In this document: piece after piece, positions 27,890-36,181 of the stretch | How positions within the stretch are numbered: position 1 is the stretch's first letter | Layout of the letters: every line of letters begins with the position of its first letter | NCBI RefSeq assembly: GCF_900129245.1 | Contig: NZ_FQUT01000002.1 | Span: forward strand, 186,001-250,000 | From: Chryseobacterium arachidis | GTDB taxonomy: Bacteria > Bacteroidota > Bacteroidia > Flavobacteriales > Weeksellaceae | DNA length: 64,000 nucleotides | Reading direction: 5' to 3' | The notes under the pieces: generated by a model | Seen by the model: the letters and a program-made list of their open reading frames with translations, nothing else | What the model was told of the DNA's origin: nothing | Database searches by the model: none | Translations under genes and position numbers: made by a program

Positions 27890-30592
27890 ATGAAAAAGTA
27901 CATCCTTTCACTTGCCGTTTTATCGCTTTTGTATACCAAAACGGAAGCTTGTGCATGGTCTGATCCGGATTATGAATACTTTAATTTATTCACACAAAGT
28001 ATTATTAAGGACAAATCTTACCTGCCATTTCTTCACAGTTATTCGACGAGATTTTATACAGATTTTAAAGCTTCGCAGATTCCTGATGAGAATATTGATG
28101 CCTGGAAAAAGTTCTTTAATAATCAGCTGAATTATGCAGAAACCGACTATCTGGTGAATAAAATGAACATCAATGATCTGAATGCATTAAAGAAAGGAAC
28201 TCCGACCAATCAGCTATTGATAAAATTAGGCGCAGGTTTTTATCAGAAATACAGTGAAGCCATTGATTATCTGATTGAAGCAAAATATCTGGAACCTTAT
28301 ATGAGGATCAATTACGTGGAAAGCCCGGATTCTTTTTATTATGGTGGGCCACAAAACGCTAAAAATGCAACTCAGCTCGATTATAGCAAAACAATTGCAG
28401 CATTAACCTCTTTGTACAATGCGGCGAAAAACCCTGAAATCAAGCAACGCTACGGATATCAGCTGGTGCGTTTCAATCATTATACGAGAAATTATGACGC
28501 GGCAGCTCAGGCTTTCAAAACATATGTAGAACCTATCAGATTGAAAGGGGCACCATATATTATGGCTCTGGATCAGCTTGCAGGAGCGCAACGAGGTTTG
28601 GGAATGAACAGTGATGCCAACTGGAATTTCTTTCAGGTTTTCAAAGACAGTAGAAGTCGTAAGGAATCGGCATTTGTTTCAATGAAACTTTCGGATACCG
28701 CTTCTTTCAATAATATTTTGAAAAGAGCCGGAACGAATGAAGAGAAGAATATGGCGTATTTTCTTTTAGGCTATGAAGATTTCAACAACCCGATTCCGAT
28801 TATGGAAAAAATGTTTGACATCAATCCTGATTCGGAGATTCTGAAATTGATGGCAGTGAGAAGTATTAATGAACTGGAAAGAAGCTATCTTCCGATTTAT
28901 TATTACAATAACAATGATAATAATTCAGCGGTTCAAACCAATTCTAATAAAAACTCAGATCAGTCAAAAGCTGAAACTGCGGAAGAACCTAAAAAAGAAG
29001 AACTTTCTTTTTGGCAGAAAATTGTACGATTCTTCAAAAGGCTTTTTGGGATCAAAGATAAAACTCCTGAAGAAGCGAAAGCTGATCAAAGTGATGCTGA
29101 ACTATTAGACAATCCGGACAGAATCCCGGTCTTTACCAAAAACAATTATTGGTATGATGAAAAAACAAAAGACTTTTTGGATGATTTAGAAAAGTTCACC
29201 AATAAAACCAAAGAAAAATCGAAGGATGAATATTGGCAGATTGCAGATGCTTATTTGAAATTTTTAAAGAAAGAGTACAAAGAAAGCACCGAAATTTTAA
29301 ATGACATTCAAACTTCTAATCCGGAATATCAGGAGCAGATCAAAAGAATGAAAGTTCTGAACGACATTGTTTCTCAACCCAAAATTGATGCGGAATACGA
29401 AGATCATCTGATGAAAGATTACGCAGAATATTTTGTGGATAAACCTGAACCGAAAAAAGACAGCACTGAAAATAATAACTACGATTATTACGGTGCAGTT
29501 CCTTCTACGAAGGACTTTTTGAAAGATGTTCTGGCGAATCGCTATTTCTTACAGGGTGAAGACGGAAAATCTTTTCTGATGAACAATACTCTTTCGGATC
29601 TTCAGTATAATCCAAATTCAAATCTGGTAAAAAGCGTGGAAGAGTTTTACAGAAAACCGAATAAGACTCAGTTTGAAGAACAGATTATTGCGAAAAACAT
29701 TAATTCTGTCGGAAATATTGATGCTTTCTTCGCTGTAATTTACGGCGACCGGGCAATGAGACAGGCAGATTTCGAAAAAGCAAAGTCGTATTATGCAAAA
29801 GCACAAAGTTTTACGGGAATTCCAAGATCAGAATGGAATTATGATGCTAATAAACAGACTCCGTTAAAATATGCTTCTAATGTTTATAATGGTTTCAGCA
29901 ATATTTCGGATTTGGTTTTCGGACATAATGTTTGGGAGAGTTACCAAAGTTCTGAGAATGAAAGTATGGAAGCAGATGATTATTCATCATTCCCTTTTAT
30001 TAAACCGACGATGAATAAACTGGAATTGGCGGATGCTTTAATTCAGTTGAAAAAAATCGGAGCCGGAAAAGACGGAAAATCTGCAACTGCGAATCAGCTG
30101 ATTGGAAATCTACTGTACAACACATCTATTCTGGGATATTACAGGCAATTATTCGTGATGGATATTGACAATAGCAATGGTGGAAAATATGATTTCTGGA
30201 GCACCGATCGTTCAACTCCTTATCAATATTATTATAAAAACTTTACCAATACTACTTTTATAGAACCTGATAATTTTAATCTGGCGATTACTTATTATAA
30301 AAAAGCTTTAGAAACATCAGCCAACAATGAACAGAAAGCAAGAGTTCTTTTCCAGATGGCCAGTGCGGAGCAAGGAAAGTATTATCAGTATGAGGCGAAG
30401 AATCCTTCAAAAGTAAGCTATTCAGATCCGCAATACAGTGAAAAGAGTGATGCTTACCAGAAGAATTTAGATCAGATTAAAAATCAAAAATACAGAACCT
30501 ATTTTGCGATGCTGAAAACTCAATATGCGCAGACTGAAACGGCGAAAAGTCTGATGGGAAGCTGTTCTTATTTTAGTTATTTTATGAAGTAA
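27890..30592 (+). CDS. Large secreted hypothetical protein (TPR-like)
   Basis: 900 aa from the ATG at 27890, with a signal peptide (MKKYILSLAVLSLLYTKTEA, then CAWSDPDYEYF). An upstream in-frame start at 27815 would put 25 polar residues before the signal sequence, so it is not used. The protein is largely alpha-helical with repeated Y/A/L spacing resembling tetratricopeptide-type repeats (ADFEKAKSYYAKAQSF, AITYYKKALETSANNEQKAR). A charged low-complexity stretch around 375-420 carries many Lys and Glu. No catalytic motif seen. A terminator follows. Likely related in function to the upstream lipoprotein, by proximity only. Confidence 0.78.
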   Translation: MKKYILSLAVLSLLYTKTEACAWSDPDYEYFNLFTQSIIKDKSYLPFLHSYSTRFYTDFKASQIPDENIDAWKKFFNNQLNYAETDYLVNKMNINDLNALKKGTPTNQLLIKLGAGFYQKYSEAIDYLIEAKYLEPYMRINYVESPDSFYYGGPQNAKNATQLDYSKTIAALTSLYNAAKNPEIKQRYGYQLVRFNHYTRNYDAAAQAFKTYVEPIRLKGAPYIMALDQLAGAQRGLGMNSDANWNFFQVFKDSRSRKESAFVSMKLSDTASFNNILKRAGTNEEKNMAYFLLGYEDFNNPIPIMEKMFDINPDSEILKLMAVRSINELERSYLPIYYYNNNDNNSAVQTNSNKNSDQSKAETAEEPKKEELSFWQKIVRFFKRLFGIKDKTPEEAKADQSDAELLDNPDRIPVFTKNNYWYDEKTKDFLDDLEKFTNKTKEKSKDEYWQIADAYLKFLKKEYKESTEILNDIQTSNPEYQEQIKRMKVLNDIVSQPKIDAEYEDHLMKDYAEYFVDKPEPKKDSTENNNYDYYGAVPSTKDFLKDVLANRYFLQGEDGKSFLMNNTLSDLQYNPNSNLVKSVEEFYRKPNKTQFEEQIIAKNINSVGNIDAFFAVIYGDRAMRQADFEKAKSYYAKAQSFTGIPRSEWNYDANKQTPLKYASNVYNGFSNISDLVFGHNVWESYQSSENESMEADDYSSFPFIKPTMNKLELADALIQLKKIGAGKDGKSATANQLIGNLLYNTSILGYYRQLFVMDIDNSNGGKYDFWSTDRSTPYQYYYKNFTNTTFIEPDNFNLAITYYKKALETSANNEQKARVLFQMASAEQGKYYQYEAKNPSKVSYSDPQYSEKSDAYQKNLDQIKNQKYRTYFAMLKTQYAQTETAKSLMGSCSYFSYFMK

Positions 30593-30602
30593 TCATCATA
30601 AA

Positions 30603-30640
30603 AGAGGCTGTCTTAAAATTTTGAGCAGCCTCTAATTTTT
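30603..30640 (+). terminator. Terminator after the TPR-like protein gene
   Basis: AGAGGCTG and CAGCCTCT arms, followed by AATTTTTTTC. Confidence 0.8.
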
Positions 30641-30676
30641 TTCTAGTACAGCTAAAAAATCACTATACAAAAAAAT

Positions 30677-31111
30677 ATGACAAATAATAAATTTATAAAT
30701 ATTGGTTTAGTAATTATTGTAGTAATAGTCACTGCCTGTTTATTCAATTATAATACTTACAGTAAAAAAGAATTAAAAAAGTATTTACCCGGTAAATATC
30801 TATATACCTTTCCTTCTGGAGAGACTTCAATATTAATGATTAATTCAGACTTTACCTTTAACAATAAAGTATATTCTAAAGATAAAAAACAAGTGTTGTA
30901 TAAAACTAATGGTACGATAGAACCAGAAGACGGGAGAAAAATGATATTTTATAATTTCTTGTTGTTTTCTGATCACAATGAGTCGGATATGGTATTCTCA
31001 AAACCTGACATTGGTGCTTCGACTGCTTATTGGGAAAAACCTGAAGATAGTAAAGGTGTTTTAGAAATTGAATTTAACGTATATAATTACATATTTACAA
31101 AAATAGAATAA
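30677..31111 (+). CDS. Hypothetical membrane-anchored protein
   Basis: 144 aa: an N-terminal helix (about 9-25, IGLVIIVVIVTACLFNYN) with a Cys at 21 that could be a lipobox or part of an anchor, then a small probably beta-rich domain (YTFPSGETSILMINSDFTFN, KGVLEIEFNVYNYIF). No family recognised. 8 bases before the next lipoprotein gene, probably co-transcribed. Confidence 0.65.
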   Translation: MTNNKFINIGLVIIVVIVTACLFNYNTYSKKELKKYLPGKYLYTFPSGETSILMINSDFTFNNKVYSKDKKQVLYKTNGTIEPEDGRKMIFYNFLLFSDHNESDMVFSKPDIGASTAYWEKPEDSKGVLEIEFNVYNYIFTKIE

Positions 31112-31134
31112 TTGAAAAAATGGGACTTTTTAAT

Positions 31135-31626
31135 ATGAAAACAGCCATTAGTTTAGTCTTATTTATCTTGATATTAAATTCATGCAGAGGAAGCAGACCA
31201 GAGCCGGAAATATATCTAATTCCCACTAGCTACAGAGGAAAAGTTAATGTAATTTTTAATCAGGCAAAAGGGCAGGAAATTATGTATGAAGGAGATAAAA
31301 GAGTGTATAGAATCCCAGAAAACGGAATTCTGCTAACAAAGGCTAAACCCGAATATGGCTTTATACGGCATGAATATCACTTTGTAGATTCTTCTGGTAA
31401 AAGAACCTTGATTAAAATATTATTTGATAATCATGAGAACACAGAAGAAATTGGTATCTATAGAGATGGTACTGTCGGAATATATGGAAACAGTGATGAT
31501 ATTCAAAACTTAAAATATCAGGAATTTTATGTAACTGATAAAAAATCTTTGGACAAATATTTCTCCATTCAATATGACACTAATTTTTTAAAAGCTGTCC
31601 AGCAGCTTACAGGAATTGATTTTTAA
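31135..31626 (+). CDS. Lipoprotein, DUF6843-like
   Basis: 163 aa from the ATG at 31135. MKTAISLVLFILILNSC gives Cys17 as lipidation site. An in-frame ATG at 31120 would add only MGLFN before the signal. The segment EIYLIPTSYRGKVNVIFNQA, followed by RVYRIPENGILLT, resembles the DUF6843 pattern (YLIP..Y.G.V.I.F.Q). Function unknown. Confidence 0.68.
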   Translation: MKTAISLVLFILILNSCRGSRPEPEIYLIPTSYRGKVNVIFNQAKGQEIMYEGDKRVYRIPENGILLTKAKPEYGFIRHEYHFVDSSGKRTLIKILFDNHENTEEIGIYRDGTVGIYGNSDDIQNLKYQEFYVTDKKSLDKYFSIQYDTNFLKAVQQLTGIDF

Positions 31627-31694
31627 ATTTCTTATTTGCAAACTATTCCCGTATTTCCGGAAATAGATTTTCGAGGTACTTAAATAAAAAGAGC

Positions 31695-32195
31695 TTAATT
31701 CGATCCCTTTTTTTGTTGCTGTTTCTGAAGCCACTCTTCATGTTTCTTTTTAAAGAACTCATGTTTATAATCCTGATTTCTGTGTGCTGCATCTATAGAA
31801 TGTGAAGTGTGAATATCATCATCTTCTTCTGCAAAATCTGCAAGCTTTTCATAATAACAATGAAGCTGATCCAATTCTTTTTCCGTTAAATCTTCAATAT
31901 CTACAATTCGGTTGCTGGCTTTTTCGTTAGCAGCAATCAATTCATTTAATTTAATCTGAATCGCTTTTGAATCTTTATTCTGAGCTTTCTGAATTAAGAA
32001 AACCATTAGAAAAGTAATGATTGTTGTTCCTGTATTGATCACCAGCTGCCATGTTTCGGAATAATTGAAAACCGGCCCAGAAGCTGCCCAGATAATAACA
32101 ATTAAAGTAGCTCCTATAAATGCATACGAACTTCCGGTAAATTTTGTCGCCCAATCTGAAAATTTTTCGAAGATACTTTTATCTGAATTAGCCAT
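31695..32195 (-). CDS. Low-affinity iron permease-like membrane protein
   Basis: 166 aa from the ATG at 32195. It has two transmembrane helices (about 25-43 and 53-72) in the arrangement FEKFSDWATKFTGSSYAFIG ... NTGTTIITFLMVFLIQKAQN, then a soluble charged tail. This is the pattern of the Fet4-like 'low affinity iron permease' family (PF04120), many bacterial members of which have no proven iron role. Upstream 11 residues from an earlier start (32228) look dispensable. Convergent with the lipoprotein gene. Confidence 0.7.
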   Translation of the reverse strand: MANSDKSIFEKFSDWATKFTGSSYAFIGATLIVIIWAASGPVFNYSETWQLVINTGTTIITFLMVFLIQKAQNKDSKAIQIKLNELIAANEKASNRIVDIEDLTEKELDQLHCYYEKLADFAEEDDDIHTSHSIDAAHRNQDYKHEFFKKKHEEWLQKQQQKKGSN

Positions 32196-32365
32196 TTCAT
32201 TTAGTTTTAATCTGTAAGTAAACATCAAAAACTCCGCCGAAACAAAGAGTTTAAATTAATGTGACATGTGTCGGATTAATTTAAAACAACAAAAGTAAAT
32301 TTTTATAAAATATCTCATTTTTTTGATTTAATTTTAAAGAACATTAACCACAAAAAAATTTGATC

Positions 32366-33376
32366 ATGAAAAACTCTATGACAGATGCTGAATTCTATGT
32401 AGGTCTGCAGCATTTACCCAAACCAATTTATCCGTTCCCAGATTTTATACATCCCGATTTTCAGAAGCAACGTGAAGAATACTACCAATGGATTGATACA
32501 GAATACATCATTCACAGTAAAGAAGCACGGGAAAAGCATAAAAAACATCATTTAACAGATATTGCAGCACGCGGATGCCCATTTTTAGAAACAATTGATG
32601 AATTGCGCCCTTTAGCGAACTATACTGCAAACGGAGCTATGATGGATGACTATTTTGATAGATGTACACGTAGGGAAATGTACGAAATAACGAATAGAAT
32701 AATTTCTTTATTAAACGGATCAGAATCTGACGAGCCGGCTGAAAACGGGATATTTCATTTGTTTTGGGTCTTAAGGCAAGATGCCTTAAAATGTGCAATT
32801 CCTGAAAAATTGTACAATAGATTTGTAAAGTCAATTCAAGATGTTTTGATAGGCTATTCTGAGGAAAAAGTATACTACAGATCCAATACAATTCCGCCTC
32901 TTTCCGTATACTTATTAATAAGAGAAGCAACAAGCGGAGTACAGCCTTATTGCGACTATGTAAGGATGCAGAAAAACTATAACCAAATTCCTGATGAAGT
33001 TTTTGATCATCCTCATATCAGACGCATTTATACTCTTTGTGCTTTAATGATAGGAATTCATAACGATATTATTTCTTTACCTAAAGAAATACACAGAGAA
33101 GGGGATACGATGAATATTGTAAAAGTTTTGCAACAGGAAGACCAATCCACTTTGCACGAAGCGTATATGAAAGCAATTGAATTGCACGACCTTTATTTAA
33201 ATGAATTTCTAATTCTCCAAAAACATCTTCCTCCCTTTGAAGATTATGAGGAAATGGTTTACAATTATGTGGAAGACTTAGGGATTATGGTTTCCGGAGT
33301 TTACGCATGGCATACGAATGACACATCACGCTATGTTAACGGAGGCTATGTACAAGGAGAATATGCAAGTCAATAA
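32366..33376 (+). CDS. Class I terpene synthase
   Basis: Converts a linear isoprenyl diphosphate to a cyclic terpene. Counted from the ATG at 32366 (336 aa; the frame extends 6 bases to a TTG), the Asp-rich metal motif is DDYFD (94-98), the NSE-type motif is NDIISLPKE (233-241), an Arg about 46 residues before it (IREATSG) fits the pyrophosphate sensor, and the C-terminal RY pair is in TSRYVNGG. All parts of the active site are present, so the enzyme should be functional. No prenyltransferase or P450 neighbours. Diterpene synthases are known from Chryseobacterium; the product here cannot be told from sequence. Confidence 0.9.
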   Translation: MKNSMTDAEFYVGLQHLPKPIYPFPDFIHPDFQKQREEYYQWIDTEYIIHSKEAREKHKKHHLTDIAARGCPFLETIDELRPLANYTANGAMMDDYFDRCTRREMYEITNRIISLLNGSESDEPAENGIFHLFWVLRQDALKCAIPEKLYNRFVKSIQDVLIGYSEEKVYYRSNTIPPLSVYLLIREATSGVQPYCDYVRMQKNYNQIPDEVFDHPHIRRIYTLCALMIGIHNDIISLPKEIHREGDTMNIVKVLQQEDQSTLHEAYMKAIELHDLYLNEFLILQKHLPPFEDYEEMVYNYVEDLGIMVSGVYAWHTNDTSRYVNGGYVQGEYASQ

Positions 33377-33392
33377 TTTTATTTAAATAAAA

Positions 33393-33424
33393 AAAATCCG
33401 TTCCTCGAAAGGAACGGATTTTAT
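33393..33424. terminator. Bidirectional terminator between terpene synthase and truncated rpsJ
   Basis: AAATCCGTTCC and GGAACGGATTT pair perfectly around a short TCGAAA loop and are flanked by an A-run and TTTTATAT. It serves the terpene synthase on the plus strand and can act on the minus strand for the truncated rpsJ copy and LRR gene. Confidence 0.85.
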
Positions 33425-33445
33425 ATAATCATAGCTTAGTGCTCG

Positions 33446-33659
33446 TTATCACACTTTAATTTCTACGTCAACTCCTGAAGGAAGTTCTAATTTCATTAGA
33501 GCATCAACAGTTTTAGAAGAAGAAGAGTAGATATCCATTAGTCTCTTGTGAGCTGATAATTGGAACTGCTCTCTTGCTTTCTTGTTTACGTGCGGAGATC
33601 TCAACACCGTGAAGATTCTCTTGTTCGTTGGCAATGGAATTGGACCGTTTACAACAGCA
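33446..33659. repeat. 214-bp perfect direct repeat, copy 1 (3' part of rpsJ)
   Basis: Identical, base for base as far as I can compare, to 35856-36069, in the same orientation. It starts 3 bases past the rpsJ stop codon and ends at ACAACAGCA inside the gene. The sequences outside both ends differ. The two copies flank the LRR gene. Confidence 0.95.
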
Positions 33660-33682
33660 TATAAAGGTTTTTTGTTAACCAT
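33449..33682 (-). pseudogene. Truncated second copy of rpsJ (S10)
   Basis: The frame encodes 77 aa: residues 33-101 of S10 (from [20 protein letters not shown] to the natural end) preceded by an unrelated eight-residue head, MVNKKPLY. The N-terminal third of S10, needed for the fold, is missing, so it is very likely non-functional. The DNA is identical to the intact gene at 35859-36164 over the shared part, which argues for a recent duplication or gene conversion. The fragment is downstream of the LRR gene and ends in a terminator shared with the terpene synthase. Confidence 0.85.
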
Positions 33683-33719
33683 TCTGTGAGTAGCAACTAT
33701 TAGGATATATGAATTACAT

Positions 33720-35741
33720 CTAAAATAAATTCAGACAACTTTTAACAGCCATACATATTGCAAACAAAGTAATTATGGCTATAGTACACAAAATGGCGTT
33801 TGATCCTTTTCCATTCTCTTTTTTCTTATCAGAAGATTCCGGGTGATCAAAATGAGCATATTGATAATGCTTATCAAAATAAGAGTTTGAAAAATACACT
33901 TTATTTTTAGGAATATTGCTCTCGTCCAGATTCTGTATTAATGAACGATAATAATCGTGTTCTTTTCTTTCCTCTTCCGTATAAGCAAAATTCATTTTTA
34001 ATACATTTTCAATTTTGTGCAAAAGCGTAAAATAAAATGGTGAACTTCTTTTTTTCAGAAGTTTTAAATAGTATAGATTGGTCATCAATTGATCCCTTTT
34101 CACCGAAATGCTCCCTTTAATAAACAACAATTCATCACTTATAAAAGGATTAGAAATTTTTTCTTCATAGAAATGAAAATCATAATAGTTAAAGTTAAAA
34201 GCTACTCTTTTCTTTTGCCTTAATTTATATAAAATTTCCAGCATAGAAGATCTTTCTGGCTCTTGCACTGAATCAATCTTGGAATAAATATGGTTATAAT
34301 TTTCTTCTGTAAGAAAATCTAAATTATCATAAAACCGAAGGAAATTGGTAACTATGGAAAAGTAATATTTAATGTAAACCACTTCCGAAGATGCCGTACC
34401 CAAAATTTTTTGAAGATAGATATGAAAAACTTCGGGATACTTATTTGAGTCCTTATTTTCGTAATAAAAATAAGCTAAGGCTTCGTCCATCATTCCTTTA
34501 TTGTAATAATAATCTGCATTGAGTTTGGCAAGATCAGACATTAATCCAATTTTTTGTCCGTTCAGATCCTGACCTCCATACCTACTAAACATTTGATTTC
34601 CGAAAGGATTTCCGGTAAGATCAATCTTTTCAAGATCAGAGAAATAATGGATAGGAAAGTTTTCCGAATTATTATTTGACTTGAGATAAATCTCTTTAAG
34701 GTTGTTTTTCCCTTCCAACGAGGAGAAATGTCTGATCGAATTATTATTAAGAATTAGGTGTACAATTTTATGCTGATTGAGAAGAAAAGAAATATCTTTG
34801 AGTCCGGAGTTTTCAAGATGGAGATAAGTAAACTGTGATGCAAATTCTATTTTTCCGATATCTTCAAGCGGATTATTTCCTGTGTAAAATATTTTAAGGT
34901 TTCTATGATTTTTGATAGGCGCAATCTCTTTAATCTTATTTCCTGAAATATTTAAATGTTCCAATAATTCTACATTTTCCAATGCTGAAATGTCTTCAAT
35001 TTTGTTATTCGCCAAAGACAGATCTCTAATCTTCTGAAAATTCTTTACAACTGAAATATCATCAACCTCGTTATTATTAATATTCAAATATAGAATATCC
35101 ACATTTTCTTTAACGGAATCAATATTTTTTATTTCATTAAAACTCAAATCCAGATGTCGGATAGTTTTAAATTCAGAAAATACCGATATGTCTTCAATAT
35201 TATTGTGCTGTAAATAAAGAACTTTGAGATTTTTCAAGTATTTTAAAACAGAAATATCCTCAATCTGATTATGGAAAATCCCCAATTGATCCAAACCGAT
35301 CAGTTCTTTTAAGGGATTGAGGTTTTTGATTTTACTATCTCCTAAGAAAAGATGAGTGAGTTTAGAATGTTTCTCTATGCCATTTAGATCAGCAATTTGA
35401 GAACTTTGAAGATACAAATGTTCCAGATCTTTCATTTGAGTTAAAAAATTGAGATTTTTCACTTCTGTATCACATTCAATATGTAAAGTTTTAAGATATT
35501 TTAAATCTGAAATTTCATGTAAATTCTCAATCAGAAAATCACTTAGTGCAATTTCCAGTAATTCAAGATGTTTAAATGAGGAAACAAATTTCAACAGATG
35601 GATTTTAATAAAACTCAGCGAATAATCATATTCAGGTTCAAAAATTTCCAGTGAAATCACTTCTCCCAAATCATTTGTTTTATAAGAATACTGATCATCT
35701 GTAATTCCCAATGAATTTGCTATCTGCTCTATTTTACTCAT
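33720..35741 (-). CDS. Leucine-rich-repeat protein with C-terminal membrane anchor
   Basis: 673 aa, no signal peptide at the start ([19 protein letters not shown]). About residues 45-385 form SDS22/internalin-like repeats of about 22 residues ([40 protein letters not shown]). A helical region of about 390-630 follows, then a Lys/Ser-rich linker and a C-terminal hydrophobic segment ([20 protein letters not shown]) that would leave the LRRs in the cytoplasm as a tail-anchored protein. The stop is TAG. Direct rpsJ repeats flank it, suggesting insertion. No known partner. Confidence 0.82.
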   Translation of the reverse strand: MSKIEQIANSLGITDDQYSYKTNDLGEVISLEIFEPEYDYSLSFIKIHLLKFVSSFKHLELLEIALSDFLIENLHEISDLKYLKTLHIECDTEVKNLNFLTQMKDLEHLYLQSSQIADLNGIEKHSKLTHLFLGDSKIKNLNPLKELIGLDQLGIFHNQIEDISVLKYLKNLKVLYLQHNNIEDISVFSEFKTIRHLDLSFNEIKNIDSVKENVDILYLNINNNEVDDISVVKNFQKIRDLSLANNKIEDISALENVELLEHLNISGNKIKEIAPIKNHRNLKIFYTGNNPLEDIGKIEFASQFTYLHLENSGLKDISFLLNQHKIVHLILNNNSIRHFSSLEGKNNLKEIYLKSNNNSENFPIHYFSDLEKIDLTGNPFGNQMFSRYGGQDLNGQKIGLMSDLAKLNADYYYNKGMMDEALAYFYYENKDSNKYPEVFHIYLQKILGTASSEVVYIKYYFSIVTNFLRFYDNLDFLTEENYNHIYSKIDSVQEPERSSMLEILYKLRQKKRVAFNFNYYDFHFYEEKISNPFISDELLFIKGSISVKRDQLMTNLYYLKLLKKRSSPFYFTLLHKIENVLKMNFAYTEEERKEHDYYRSLIQNLDESNIPKNKVYFSNSYFDKHYQYAHFDHPESSDKKKENGKGSNAILCTIAIITLFAICMAVKSCLNLF

Positions 35742-35792
35742 TTCAGCAATTTGTACTTATTAAAAATCAAATTAACGATTTTAATCTTAGAA

Positions 35793-35826
35793 ATAAAAAA
35801 ATCCCTCTTCTTTCGAAAAGGGATTT
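35793..35826 (-). terminator. Terminator after intact rpsJ
   Basis: AAATCCC and GGGATTT arms with partly paired inner CTTCTTTCGAAAAG. On the minus strand AAATAAAAAA gives a T-run after the stem. It ends the str operon just upstream of the LRR gene, so the LRR gene probably has its own promoter. Confidence 0.75.
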
Positions 35827-35855
35827 ATATCAATATGATAAGCCAAAAGGCTCAT

Positions 35856-36069
35856 TTATCACACTTTAATTTCTACGTCAACTCCTGAAGGAAGTTCTAA
35901 TTTCATTAGAGCATCAACAGTTTTAGAAGAAGAAGAGTAGATATCCATTAGTCTCTTGTGAGCTGATAATTGGAACTGCTCTCTTGCTTTCTTGTTTACG
36001 TGCGGAGATCTCAACACCGTGAAGATTCTCTTGTTCGTTGGCAATGGAATTGGACCGTTTACAACAGCA
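35856..36069. repeat. 214-bp perfect direct repeat, copy 2 (inside intact rpsJ)
   Basis: Matches 33446-33659 exactly. It covers the last ~70 codons of rpsJ and three bases past the stop. Confidence 0.95.
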
Positions 36070-36164
36070 CCAGTAGCCTTTACCGTTTTTACGATTTTCT
36101 CAGCAGACTTGTCTACCAAGTTGTAATCGTAAGATTTAAGTTTTATTCTGATTCTTTGTGACAT
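35859..36164 (-). CDS. rpsJ: 30S ribosomal protein S10 (intact copy)
   Basis: Small-subunit head protein and NusE antitermination factor (101 aa): [59 protein letters not shown] and the end [12 protein letters not shown]. Full length. It is the last gene of the str operon (rpsL-rpsG-fusA-rpsJ), 17 bases after fusA and followed by a terminator. In related genomes rplC often follows directly; here an LRR gene and a truncated copy of rpsJ follow instead. Confidence 0.97.
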   Translation of the reverse strand: MSQRIRIKLKSYDYNLVDKSAEKIVKTVKATGAVVNGPIPLPTNKRIFTVLRSPHVNKKAREQFQLSAHKRLMDIYSSSSKTVDALMKLELPSGVDVEIKV

Positions 36165-36181
36165 TTCTTGTACTTTAAAAA

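Noticed and set aside
33449..33682. Truncated S10 as a working paralogue
   Set aside because: It lacks the N-terminal third of S10 and has an unrelated head; the DNA identity to rpsJ points to recent duplication.
33446..36069. Insertion sequence or integron at the rpsJ repeats
   Set aside because: No transposase, integrase or terminal inverted repeats were found between or next to the copies.
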